Source: Serilophus lunatus (taxonomy: Eukaryota; Chordata; Aves; Passeriformes; Eurylaimidae). From it: a DNA stretch of 64,000 nucleotides. The notes beneath the pieces were generated by a model. The model searched no databases, had not been told where the DNA came from, and saw only the letters and a list, made by a program, of their open reading frames with translations. The DNA is taken from assembly GCA_013399895.1 (NCBI GenBank), contig VXBA01005866.1, positions 230,688 through 294,687 on the forward strand. Direction: 5' to 3'. The translations under genes were made by a program, and so were the position numbers. Of the stretch, positions 35,947 to 47,430 are shown one piece after another (position 1 is the stretch's first letter; each line of letters starts with the position of its first letter).

Positions 35947-38900
35947 AGGAAAAAGCAAGCTGAGATGTCTTTAGAGCATAGATGCTGTACCCTAACAAAG
36001 AGCCTTTCAGGCTCCTGCTTCCACTCCCAAGGTCAGGTGCCAAAGGTGGTACATCACAGAAAAAAAAAGAGGGCAGAAATAGATTGTATGTGACAGCTCA
36101 GCTGCTGAAGTAGTATCTTCTGGTTCAGCTCTCTCTTGACATATCTCTTATGAAGGAAAATGTTTTGACTGTCCAGCTCCAGAAATACTCAGAGAAGTAC
36201 AAGCCTTACCAAAGTGAAGTGTGCTGCATTGAAGATGGGAGCTGTGTAAAAGGATATGTTTTGCTATAGCAACCTTTTTGGACCTTCTTCTTGGGAAGAA
36301 GGTGGAGTATTCATGTTTTTGGGTGGTCCAACAGGAAGCCACCAGGCTGCATCGTTCTGTTGTAAATGACTGTGGAGCACAGCCGGCTTCTTCTTTTACA
36401 CTAGATCTCATGTAAGACTACTAGAGGGAGAATGAACATGCCTCTAACCTACTGATTTGACTACCTGCTTGGGTAGAAAAAAATGCAGGTCACTACCCAC
36501 ATTTTTCTCACATGAAGCTGAGACTTTTGAATCCTGGTCAAGTGCTCCAGTGAATACCTCTCCCAAGAAGTTCTTCCTCCCTCCTGACAATATACCCTGA
36601 ACCCTGATGTTTTTAGACAACATTCATACTCTATTCCTAACAAGGCTCTTTGAATAGTCTTCTGTATGTTAACCTCTCCTTTTCTTATAACTCTAATAGA
36701 CATTCTTTCTAGTATCAGTTCCATATTGAATTAAATCCTCAATTTTTACCATAGGTACGCAGAAGTCAGACATTATTTATTTATTTTTATTTTTTTTTTA
36801 GATAGAGAATCTGTACCTTGTTTATTTCAAGTTGGACTGTGTCAAATAATGGAACATGCTATATTTATTGAAATGGATGTCTTTTAGCTGGGGAATCTCC
36901 AATGTCATCTGCGTTGGAAAAGGTTTCCTGAATGACTAAAGCTTTGTTGTTGTTGTGATTTGCTTCATATACCTGCCAAGACCCTAGAAAATAAAAATAT
37001 TAATTTTTTTAGAGGAAGGCTAAGCATTTGTTGCAACTTTTGATAAGACTCATAGCAGATATATATTTCATTAATAACTTTTTATTGCTCCTCGTTATAG
37101 TATTTTCCATAGGTTATGTCTGGTGTGTTTCAATTAAATTGAAAATAAACCCCTACAATCCCTGCTGAAAACAAGCTGTCTTAGTTCTCACAGATGTTTT
37201 CTTTTACCACACGCTTATATTTCTGTTATGCCTGTCTTCCCCACCTCTCTGTTGATCTATGTTTATTCATGGCTCTTACCTTAGTTTGGTTAGTCCTTCA
37301 ACCTCTCCTCCATCTGTTTGACATTAGGGCCCTAGTAGAAATATAAATTCCAATGTGGCTGAAGCATTGGAATAGAAATATTTTTAGGACATAAGATATA
37401 TTTCTGCCTCATAAGCCTTCCCATAAAGTGGAGGCTCATTCTAACCTAAGTGCCTGCATGTGATCAAAAAATAAATTGTTTTATAAATAACCTCCGAAGA
37501 AGAAAGAATTCTTCCTTGCTTCCTCATCTAGGAACTGCTTTTCCCAGTTACTAAGCAGAGTCTGATCAAAGTCGCTGGTTCTCACCACATTGAATGGGAA
37601 GAGCAAGAAATTTCACTAATTGAACTTGCTCAAAAAAGTCGTATGCAGGTGCATTGGAAATGAGGAATAGATTTTGGCTATTAATGTTTATACAGTGAAT
37701 AATTACTGGGAAATTTGAAAATGCTTTGGACAAAAATAAAATTATATATAGCCTTCAGAAAACATAGCTATCAGTTAAAAGAAATGCATCTATATTTGTT
37801 GTTTCAAAAGATTTAGGAAGACATTGATTCCAGAGATTCATCAAGTATGTTGTTAACCTGACTACTACACTTCAGTGCAAAAATAACCCCATGGGAGGTA
37901 TGGTTTACCATTTTCATTTGTTAACAGTTAAAGTGCTTGGAATAGTGGTAGCAATGGTAATAGTAGTATTCCCATATCTAGTATTTAGTGAAATGCAGGA
38001 CTTCTTGGAGTGCTATTGTGCAAAGTTTACATATTAACTGTAAGAAGAAAATCTAAAGACTACTTGGAATTGTACTTTTATTTCTCTACATCCCTTACAG
38101 ATGGGCAAATTATACAGATGGAAGGAGTTTTTTGTCTTAAGGATTAAGCTCACTGCTGAGCTTTTCTCAGTACTGTTAAATAGAGGGTGCAATTTCAATC
38201 ACTAAAGCAAGCTTCTGACCTTTCTGTCAGGCATACCCATGTCCCTGAGCCTTTTTTTCTGCCCATGCTGTATGCTGAAGCAGAAAGACATTCATATGCT
38301 GTTAAAAAAAGGAGATATTTTCTCTGTGAGAAGTGATGAAGATCATTTATATGTATATTACAGATTCTGACTTTATAATCAGAGTCCATTTATATTGGGA
38401 TAAAAAGGGTGCTGCAGTGAAGACAGACCTCTGGGAAATATTTCAACTGTCTATAAACAAACACTTTGTCGCCTTTTTAGTACTCTTCAGAGTCTAAGCA
38501 CTCTGTCTCTGTGACACTTCTATATAGGGTAATAGAGAAAAATGATCATTCTACAAATAAACTCCTTCTACACTAACTTTTATTTGATTCCCCTTAGTCA
38601 AGAATAAACCTTCACTTGAAGTTGTCAGATGTGATTGTTGATCTGAGTTTGACAGCACAACTCTAGCCAAACAGCCCAGGAATAACTAAAAAGTCGAGTC
38701 ATTCCTTCTTCTTGCTTTTTAGCAAAAATTGGAGAAAAATGTAGCAAACTATACAGGCTAAAGCATATTATCAAAGCAGAATTCTGTTTCTTATGGCTTA
38801 GAAGCCTGGGAGCCTTGTTGGAACAGCAGTCTACATGCGGTCATAGACCTCTCTGCACTGTGCTGATTGAGTAAAGACAAAATGACAAAAGACGCTAAAA

Positions 38901-39286
38901 CTGGAGCAAAGTCAGAACATTGGCAATGCTGAATGAGGTCTGGAAGAAGCATCTTTCACCATGATCTGGTGATTTGCCCTGTGTATTGGAGGAAGCTGAT
39001 GTCCCTTCCTTGCCTTTGTCAAGTCTTGCACAACTAAGAGTGTGTTCTGGAAGTTTTATTCATGAAGTTGTGCGTCAGTCTGTAGTCTTTTTATTGATAC
39101 ATGTCTTTCTCTGCTACTGTTACGACCTGCTCTGCCAGGCAGGAGTAAGTTTGGTGTTATATAATAAATCCCTTGGAGACAATTAAAGAAAATTGATACA
39201 ATGATCAGTATTTACAGGTATAAACATATATGGTTTGTTTTAGAACAATTTTGTTGCAAAGGGAAAAAGGTATGCAGCCATTTTGG
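35947..39286. other. Unique non-coding DNA
   Basis: Contains a (TTTA)n-like T-rich stretch at about 36774-36800 and AT-rich sequence at 37.0-38.1 kb. No gene or transposon is clearly recognised. A piece at 36530-36720 has faint CR1-like words (for example AAGAAGTTCTTCC) but not enough to call. Confidence 0.45.
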
Positions 39287-39400
39287 GGAAGGAAGGAAGG
39301 AAGGAAGGAAGGAAGGAAGGAAGGAAGGAAGGAAGGAAGGAAGGAAGGGAGGAAGGGAGGAAGGGAGGAAGGGAGGAAGGGAGGAAGGGAGGAAGGGAGG
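39287..39400 (+). repeat. (GGAA)15-(GGGAGGAA)6 microsatellite
   Basis: Fifteen perfect GGAA units (39287-39346) pass into six GGGAGGAA units and a partial one (39347-39400). The tract is all purine on the plus strand. It has no stop codons on either strand, so long Lys/Glu/Gly-rich frames (plus) and Pro/Ser/Phe/Leu-rich frames (minus, up to 159 codons) run through it by necessity. GGAA is the core recognised by ETS-family factors. Confidence 0.95.
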
Positions 39401-40230
39401 GTGTTTTATAGTCACCACTCAAGGTCTCCAGCAAGCTTGGTGGTTGTGATAGCTGATGTCTCGGTCTGTCAGGGAGTGGTGGTGGAAAGAAGTCTACAAA
39501 ACAAAGTTCATTGAGTTTATACATCCTGAGAAACCCTCCAGGTGCTTCCCTCATGTGTGTATATGGGAGGGGGGCACTGTTTCTACAGTCATATTGTTTT
39601 TGCAGAGGCTGGATGTTCTGGGTTTTTGCAAAGTTATTCAGGTTTGAAGAAGGTGGGGGTATGGGCAGCTTTGGAGGTGCCCCTGCTAAAAGCGAGGCAT
39701 TAGTGATGAGTATGTGCATAAAGAACCCCTTTTGACACAGTCTGGCCCATAGGAGGTGAGAATCACTGGCCCAGAGAGTGCTGCTGGTCTTCTTCAGATA
39801 GACATCACATACCTAGAGAAGAACCACAGACCCAAAATGTTGCTCCCAGGCCTACAAAGTTAACAGTTTGCGGGCTATGGCTTCCTCCCCCTTAGCCTTT
39901 ATCTTCAGTCCTACAAGAGGCCTGCACAGCTCATTCCAGTAGCAATGTCTTAGGCAATCAAAAAAGTCCAGTTCGTCATAACTACAGAAAATACTTCTAC
40001 AACTTTAGAATGGTGAGGAAAAACTCATCTTTTTTGAAAACACTGTGGATATCCTGAAGTCTTATCTATTAACCAATATTTTTATTGCACTATTGAAAAC
40101 TCCAAAGTTTTTACTCCATTGATTTATGAGGGAATTTTCTAGAGGAAGATATTTGATGGATTTTGAGTAGAGATATGAATCCCACATTTCTAACCTGAGG
40201 CAGAGCTGGTTTGAGGCTTTGCAGAAGTAG
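39401..40230. other. Unique non-coding DNA
   Basis: No gene recognised. A piece near 39752-39767 resembles the end of hAT-type DNA transposons, but the rest of such an element is not found. Confidence 0.45.
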
Positions 40231-40968
40231 AGTCATAGAACAGTTTAGAAAAAGACCTTATAGATCATTATATAGATCATTAACCCAGCACTGCCAGGTC
40301 CACCTCTAAAACATGTCTCTAAAAGCCACATCTACAGGTCTTGTAAATATCTCCAGGGATGGTGACTCCATCACTTCCCTGGGCAGCCTGTTCCAATGCC
40401 TGACAATGTTTTCAGTGAAGAATTTTTACCTAATTAATACCATCTAAACCTTCCCTAGTGCAACTTGAGGCAACTTCCTCACCCTGTCACTTGTTACTTG
40501 TGAGAAGAAACCAACCCCCACCTCACAACTACCATCTTTCAGGTAGTTATAGGGAGCAATGATGTGTGTGCATCCATTCCCAGCAACCCCTCCACCCCAT
40601 GTCTTCTTTTCTTCAGACTAAACAACCCCAGTTCCTTCAGCTCCTCTTCGTAACAGTTGTGCTCCAGACCCTTCACCAGCTTTGCTGCCCTTTTCCAAAC
40701 AAGCTCCAGCAACTCAATGCCCTTGTAAGTGAGGGATCCAATAAAGAAAACAGTACTCAAAGTATGGCCTCACCAGTGCAGAGTACAGAGGGACAATCAC
40801 TTTCCTGGTCCTGCTGGCCACATTATTTCTGATATAGGCCAGGATGACATTGGCCTTCTTGACCCCCTGGGCATACTGCTGACTCATGTTCAGCTGGCTG
40901 TTGACCAGCACTCTCAGGTCCTATTCTGATGGGTCACTTTACAGCCACTTTGCCCTCAGCTGCATGGG
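40231..40968 (-). mobile_element. CR1 LINE, about 740 bp, ORF2 3' part and 3' end
   Basis: Antisense on the plus strand, the element begins AGTCATAGAACAGTTTAGAA and runs through 'ctgccaggtccacctctaaa', 'atctccagggatggtgactc', 'tgggcagcctgttccaatgc', 'cagactaaacaaccccagtt' and 'gacattggccttcttgaccc'. Minus-strand frames show two late-ORF2 blocks: [11 protein letters not shown] (40760 to 40539) and [20 protein letters not shown] followed by [14 protein letters not shown] (40911 to 40714), the conserved C-terminal part of the CR1 reverse transcriptase. Frames are interrupted, so it is dead. It belongs to a subfamily different from the 28.9 kb copy, judging by the 3' tail. Confidence 0.95.
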
Positions 40969-43900
40969 TTTTTGTTAAAATGTCAGCTAGGCTAAAACTA
41001 AATTCTTGATTTTACATATATGGCTGTATCAAGATGCTTGTTGGAACAGTGTGCTTTTTTTCCCTCAAATTCTCACCCAGCACTCCACAGCTTGTGACAC
41101 AGCGACCACCTGAGCCAGATGTGGTGACTTGGTACTTTAAAACTTCCAGTCAACTTTCTTCCCCCCAGAATTGTCCAGCTGACACTTAACTCACAGAAAC
41201 TTCCATTATTCACACCATCTGAGGAAAAGGCATTTAGACGGTGAGCTATAAGATGTATGAAAAATTATCTCCATGTGTTTGTAATGAACTTGCCACCAGC
41301 TCACTTTGTCTGATGCCTCCCAACGCAGCAAGCAGCAACCACTCCCTTTCTTTGCCACCAGCCGACCTCCTTTCCTTCCTCCTTTCCAGGGGCTTTTGGT
41401 TTGTACCACAACTATCCCATATGGGTTTCTTTCAGGACCTTGCTGCTTCTTCATGTCTGACATAGCCGTCTTGTCTTCTCTTCCCATTCTTCCCTAGAGG
41501 AGGGTTTGCTCTGCAGATATTTGTGCCTTCTGCAGCTGGGCTATTCTTAAGAAGCTGCCTTGCAAAAATGGTCTGGGCTCTCTGTTGATATTTTTAGCTG
41601 GGAGCTCAAGGCTTGACATGTCATGGAAAATGACCTTCCCAAGAAAAACAGCATTTGTAGATTAGCATAGTAAGGTGGGAATAATTCCTACACTCAGCGA
41701 ACCTCTTTGGATGATAGAAGCTTCAGGGTTTCTGGATACATGAAATACCACATACGAGAAATCATAAAATCTGTTAAAAATTTTCCACTTTCCAAGATGA
41801 AATAGTGAATTTATTCAATCAATTACAGGACAGTTTTGACATGCTTTAAATACAGAAAAGGTGCAAATCATATAATGTAGGTCTTGTCAAAGCTGCATTC
41901 TTAAAACCAGCTTCTGGAAAAAATTCAGATTGCCTGACCCAGTTCACTAACCGTAGATCCAAGTGGAAATGGAGGAGAATGGCAGCCCCCGCTGCCCTCA
42001 GAGCAGACAACCAGCCATTTAATGCACTTAGGCAGTGCCTGTTGACACGGTCCCTCTGGCAAAATAGTTGGCCAAGTACCTGTCTAATGGCTGCTAACGG
42101 GGATTATGCATGAATAGGTTTGGAGAGGCTCTACCCTGAAAAGACTGAGACTTCTAAGTTTGCTCAAAACCAGAAGTGCACAAGTAGTATGAATACTAAG
42201 GGAAAAAAACGTAACTTTGAGGCAGTTAGGTATGAGCCTGTCCAAGCAGTTATGCAGGTCTGTTTGTAAACACCTTTTTCCAACCTTGTAGAGTGGTAGG
42301 AAAAAGGACAAATCATAATCAGAACAATAATGAGCATTAATAATATATATTTTTACAGAATTGAAGAAAGAAGTCACTTTTTGAAGACAAAGATTTCAGG
42401 AAAGCGCATTGTGCCAATTAGATTTAGCAGCACTGTTAGGGAAATAAAATTGTATTATTCGATTATCAATCACATTTGTAGCCATTAGTTCCCCTGGAAA
42501 CTTGTCAAAGCTTTAGATTACAGCTGTCAAGGCAAAAAATGCAGAAAAAAGAATACTTTAAAAACAATTTGTAATTGACCTTTAAATCTTATTTTCATCA
42601 ATAAAACTAAAAATTTGGAAGATTTCTCAGAATAAATATGTTACGGCTGACTAAAATGATACTGTATTCTGCTTGTGGTTTACTTGATATATCTACGTAT
42701 AGATCCATACACACAAAAAATACATTTAATTGATATGCGTACATGTGTCCATATATTATATGTATATATTACATTAGATAACTCTTTTACCTGCAGTAGA
42801 TTTAAAAAAATTCATTTTGGACAAAAATAGAACTTAAATGTTAGAAACAAGAGCATTCATGTCACTTCTTCAGGTCTAATAATGATCTTAGCAAGAGTGA
42901 AGATGCAATTTTCCCCTGTATATGTTTAGCTGTACATAGCCAGTTTGGGGCTGGTTTGCCTGCTGCCCTCCTCAGTGCTGGCCACTGTCAGAGTTTCCAA
43001 CTTGAATTGATATATATTTAACATAAGCTTGAAACTTTATGGTTCCTATGCAGCAGAAACACAGAGAAAATGTATAAATAGTTTAATCTGAGGTTTACTA
43101 TGCTTTTAAATGAGTTTCAAGCATGGAGGAAAGCTTGTGTCTCTAGTGCATTACCTAGGATATACACAAGATACACAAAGCATAGATATATTTTATACAA
43201 GATACGTGTAATTCACAACTTTTTTTCTACTTTAGAAAGGAAAAGACATTTTTCAGGTACTGACTGCTAATTAAAACTGGTTTGTACATGATTTTAGAGA
43301 CTAGTATAACATTACAGGAGAGAACATTCAATAAGAGTTGCTATTTTACAATCTGAGGAGTTTCAGTATTGTAAAGAAATCTGTTCTGTTCTTAAATCCA
43401 TTCTTCTTTTTCTATTTTTATGAAGATTTCTCCTTTCCATACATGTTTCCATACAAGTTCCTGGTATCAGAAAAAAACATAATTTTTCTTATATCTTTAC
43501 AGAAACACTATGAATAAAGGTTTGGAGTTTAGTACTCAAGGGTAATAATTTAAATTGCCTGGTAGAAATTTTATTCCAGCTTGGGTTCAAAATGCAGACA
43601 TGACTTCCTAGTCAAACAAAGGGGGGAAAAAGCTTTTAACACTCTCTCTCAAATACAGAACAGTGATTGCATTTTTAAATAGCATCATCATTTGCTATTG
43701 ATTATTCTCAAGGAACATCACAGAGTGGCAGTCTTCTAACCTCTCTCTGTATGTGGCTCTGATATATTTAAATACATGCTACAAGGGGAACACACTGTAG
43801 GAATCACTGCAATGAACACAGGTTCTTCAACTCTACTGATAAATGTGACAAAAAATATTTTACAACTTACATTTCAAAAACATCTAGGAAAACATAATAA

Positions 43901-44723
43901 AAGAAAAAGGATGATAAAAGCATAGGCACATGATGTTACCAATTTAATGACGTTCCTTCCTTTTATTAGTAGCAATCCCACAGATGCCTGAGGAAGCACA
44001 TTTGCCTTTGTTAAAACAAATCCATTCCAGAAACTGTTCTGACATCCATCATGAGAGCATTTTATGTGAGTAGTCTTTCTTACTGTATTATTAAACCATT
44101 CATTAACATGATAGATAAAAAATCCATTCCACTGAGAATCTGCCATGGCATTACGGAAATGTACCCTGCTTGGCAACGATTAAATATGCCATGACAGAAA
44201 AACAATAGAACAATGTAACTTAACATTAGGCTTTTCCAACTGTAGAATATTTCCATTGTGTTATTTAGAATACATACCAAAGTTAATTTCCTCTTACAAT
44301 AAATAAAAGAATAAATAAGTTCTATTTGTACTAGAACTTGATCTAGGCAGTACAGCTTACAAAATGATTGCTAAACCAAGACAAAAACAAAGACCGAAAA
44401 GTCTTAGTACAACACTGATTCTATTTCATTTTAAGTTCCTTATGTAGCTCTTAAATATGCCTGGACAGCATGAACTGTATCTCTGTTTTTGAGCAAACAG
44501 CAAATGACTGTACTTAAAACATCTGAAACTTTGTAGGATTTAGAGAGCAATATATTTAGGCATGAAAGAAGACATCTTCTTTCTTTAATATTCTACAGGG
44601 AAAACTGTATTTTCACAACTAGGATTTATAGGTAATTTTGCATACTATTACTGAAGTATTTAAGCACCTCACAGCCTTCATCACCTCTTGTAGTATCCCT
44701 GTTGCACCTTGAAGACAGATAAA
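40969..44723. other. Unique non-coding DNA
   Basis: No gene or transposon recognised. The 42410-42620 part is CpG-poor with homeodomain and PBX/MEIS-like words (GATTATCAATCA, AGCTGTCAAG), reminiscent of a conserved non-coding element. An AT/GT-rich patch lies at 42690-42780. Confidence 0.45.
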
Positions 44724-45275
44724 ACAGAATAACAAAATCAGAAAATCACTGAGACTGGAAGAACCTCTAAACCTTCAAGTCAAATCCCTTGCTTAAAACA
44801 GTCACCCACAGCAAGTTGCTCAGGGTGACTTTTCATATCCCCATTGATGGAGATCCCACAACCTCTCTAGACTACCTGTTGCAATGCTCACTCAGCCTCA
44901 CAGTAAAAAAAAAGTGGGTTTCTTAGGTTTAAGTAGAATTTTCTGTGTGTCAGTTTGTGCTCATTGCCTCTTGTCCAGTTAATGAGCACTTAAGGCTCCA
45001 TCTTGTCTACATTCTCCTCTCAGATACATACATGGGCCTCCTCTTCTTCAGGCTGCACAAACAGTACCAGTTCTCTCACCGTTTCCTCGCATGGGAGATG
45101 CTCCGGTCCCTTCACCATCTTTGTGGCTCTTCACTCTTGCCCCAGTATGTCCACGTCTTTCTTGTACTGGGGATGCCAGAAGTGGACCTGGTATTCCAGA
45201 TAGAGTCTCACTAGTGCTGAGCAGAAGGAAAGGATAATCTTCATCAACCTGCAATGGCAATGTTTTTCCTAATGG
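44724..45275 (-). mobile_element. CR1 LINE, 5'-truncated
   Basis: Antisense CR1 order: ACAGAATAACAAAATCAGAA (3' tail), 'cagcaagttgctcagggtga', 'ggagatcccacaacctctct', 'agtttgtgctcattgcctct', 'tcctcttcttcaggctgcac', 'tgggagatgctccggtccct', 'caccatctttgtggctcttc', and 'ggcaatgtttttcctaatgg' at the far end. Frames are broken. It resembles the subfamily with the 'gtttgtgctcattgcctcttg' segment rather than the one at 28.9 kb. Confidence 0.9.
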
Positions 45276-45429
45276 GTCCAGCGTGCCCAGGGAACAGTAC
45301 AGAGTACTTTTACAAATGAAGTAAGCTACATCACCTTGGAAATGAGCATGTACTTCTCAAAACAAGAGTTCCAATTTTCCTGCAATCCAGTCCACATATT
45401 CTAGGTCAACCACTGAAGTTATTAACCCT
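45276..45429. other. Spacer between two CR1 copies
   Basis: About 150 bases that do not obviously match either CR1 copy; likely old unique DNA or highly decayed LINE. Confidence 0.4.
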
Positions 45430-45662
45430 CATTTTAGAAAATGTATTCCTTCTATCTAATCTAAATCTACCCTCTTTTAGTTTAAAATCATAATCCTTTG
45501 TTCTATTGCAACAGACCTGACTAAAAAGTTGGTCTCCATCTTTCTTACAGGCTCCTTTTAGGTACTGAAAGGCTGCAATAAGGTCTCCCTGGAGCCTTCT
45601 CTTCTCCATGCTGAACAGACCCAGCTCAGTCAGCCTGATTTCATAGGAGAGGGCTTTCCAGG
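45430..45662 (-). mobile_element. CR1 LINE internal fragment
   Basis: The plus strand shows 'ttctatctaatctaaatcta', 'ccctcttttagtttaaaatc', 'aggtactgaaaggctgcaat', 'aggtctccctggagccttct', 'cttctccatgctgaacagac' and 'tttcataggagagggctttc'. The minus frame (45804 to 45406) carries the late-ORF2 motif LTELGLFSMEKRRLQGDLIA. The 3'-most tail is missing, so it is truncated at both ends. It covers part of the same consensus as the neighbouring copy at 44.7-45.3 kb. Confidence 0.9.
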
Positions 45663-46501
45663 CTATGTGCTTAGGTAAAAGACCAAGTTCTTCTAGTGTG
45701 TGTCCTTCAAAGGGAATGGAGGTTGGAAGCAGTAATAGATTACATGAACTCCACCAAAGCCTGAAGGAGAGGGTCTCCATAAAACTGAGAAGATTTAAAG
45801 GCACTCCAAAAGCAACATGCTAGAGTATATCTAAAGTATTTTCTCTGGTCTACAGAGGGAAAAATGACTAACTGGGATTTCTGACAGTACTTGTCAGAAC
45901 TCAAATGCTGGCATCAGGTAGTTTGCTATCCAGCATTCAATAAGATGGCCTGGGAAGGACACATTGCTTTGTAACAAACTTTCAATTTCTGGAGACTGAA
46001 AGGAGTTCCAGTTCTTAGTGCTGTGATGCAGTTTATAGCATAAAACAAATAGACCCTAACCCACCTGGGGATCTCAGTGCACCTTGGAGATGAACATGTT
46101 ACACTTTGAGGACTTTTTTGCGTAATGTGAGAGATTCAGATGAAAGGAGGGAGGACAAAAATAATTGCCTGTTTCAATTTTTGGTATCCCCATCAACAGT
46201 CGTATCAGAGGAACCTACTTAGGTTCATACTACTCCTTCAGTGATAATCCAAGAGGTATCTGGAATTGGAAAACTTCACCACAATATTATGGTCAATTTA
46301 AAATAGTACAGCTAATTATGGTTGACAAAGCTGAGAGAGTCTACAACACTGAAGGATATTACTGCAGTCAAACTGCATTTCTGTTCTCATGGTCAAACTA
46401 CTCAAAGTCTTTGTTTGGCCCTCACTATTCTTTTATTTTAATCTTGTAAAATTATTATGATATTCATCCTCACAACACTGAGTAGAGAGGCATGTGATTA
46501 G
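45663..46501. other. Unique non-coding DNA
   Basis: No gene or transposon recognised. One plus-strand frame of 94 codons (46165-46449) has no domain. Confidence 0.5.
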
Positions 46502-46959
46502 CCTAGCATGTTGTAGTGGGTTAGGAAGCAGTATTGCCTTTTAAGTTGGGGGTAGCTTCTCCCACAGCCCTGCTGCAGCTGGGAGGCGGTGGTGGGAGCG
46601 GCATAGCCCTGGCTGGGCACAGGACGGGCCCGATGGGTGTTCATGGAGCCTCCGGCCACCTGTGGGTGGCACTGCCGAGACTTCGCACTGGCAGGGAGGT
46701 GCAGCGGCTTCATGGCGACTGCTGTCCCTGCACCGACAGCTGGCCCCATGGGGGTCCCTGCAGGCAGTGAATGCCCCACGGTGGTGCCATTGGCGCCCCC
46801 GAGCCATGGGCACACGGCGCGCACGGGCATTTTGGCGGGAAATGCCATATTGGTCTCATGGCAAGGTCTCAGGGAGGGGTGGCGCCCCCACACCGCTGGC
46901 CAGTGGGGAAGCAGCGCACCTGGAAGGACCACCCCAAGATAATGCAAGAACGAGCAGCC

Positions 46960-46968
46960 CATAAAAAC
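46960..46968 (+). promoter_or_regulatory. TATA-like box of the CpG-rich LTR
   Basis: CATAAAAAC follows the GC-rich part and would place a start site roughly 25-30 bases downstream, near 46990. Spacing to the poly(A) signal fits an LTR. Confidence 0.4.
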
Positions 46969-47372
46969 CAGACACACAGAAAGTTGGCTCCCTTTTTCCC
47001 GGCTCATCGTCGTCGCGAGAGGAATGGCTGCTCCTCTTGGTCCCTCCCGGTTCCCTGACCCTGCAGCACCATCGGAGCTCGAAGAGCGACAGCAGGAGAC
47101 CACCGAGAGGCAACACAAGTGTGGTATCTTCACCTTGGGTTTCCCTGGGGGGTCCTTTTCACAGTCCTTTCTTTTTGAAAGACTCCTAGACCAGGACTAG
47201 TTGCTATCTTCAGGCTAGCCTTTCTTCCCTTCCTTCCCTTGCTCCACAGGCTAGCAGGGAGCCCGGAGGAGCATAATTCATTTGGGGTTTTTTTATTGCA
47301 TAATATTGTCAGGCTGTAGTTGTTGTAACCAGTTTGCGTCTTAGTGAGGATCTACAGTTTATAGAGCCCCTA

Positions 47373-47382
47373 AATAAATAAA
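47373..47382 (+). terminator. Poly(A) signals of the CpG-rich LTR
   Basis: AATAAATAAA contains two overlapping AATAAA hexamers and is followed by a T/G-rich stretch (CTGTTTGCTGTTGTTTCC), as expected downstream of a cleavage site. Confidence 0.5.
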
Positions 47383-47430
47383 CTGTTTGCTGTTGTTTCC
47401 TCCATTAAGTCTTTCGTGATTACCCTCAGT

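Larger units (their letters stand above)
46512..47430 (+). mobile_element. CpG-rich LTR of an endogenous retrovirus (probable solo)
   Basis: The block starts TGTAGTGGGTTAGG, a start seen in avian ERV LTRs. From about 46560 to 47110 it is strikingly GC-rich, with about thirty CpG sites in a window otherwise almost free of them. A TATA-like CATAAAAAC lies at 46960-46968 after this U3-like part, and overlapping AATAAA signals lie at 47373-47382, about 400 bases downstream, followed by a GTTTGCTGTTGTTT T/G-rich stretch; this is the usual U3-R-U5 order. The right end is not certain. No tRNA-type primer site or retroviral gene follows. Chance frames, including 211 codons on the minus strand, reflect GC content. 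A CpG-island promoter of an unknown transcript is the main alternative. Confidence 0.62.

Noticed and set aside
36515..36730. Faint CR1-like words (AAGAAGTTCTTCC and neighbours)
   Set aside because: The order of the other consensus blocks is not present; the match could be chance.
39240..39719. 159-codon minus-strand frame with repeated Leu-Pro-Ser-Phe
   Set aside because: It is created by the stop-free GGAA/TTCC microsatellite.
39749..39767. GGTGAGAATCACTG resembling a hAT transposon end
   Set aside because: Only 12 of 15 bases fit, and no second end or 8-bp duplication was found.
46498..47133. Longest open frame in the window (211 codons, minus strand)
   Set aside because: It lies within the CpG-rich LTR and overlaps long frames in several other phases. 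GC-rich DNA has few stops, and the translation has no domain.
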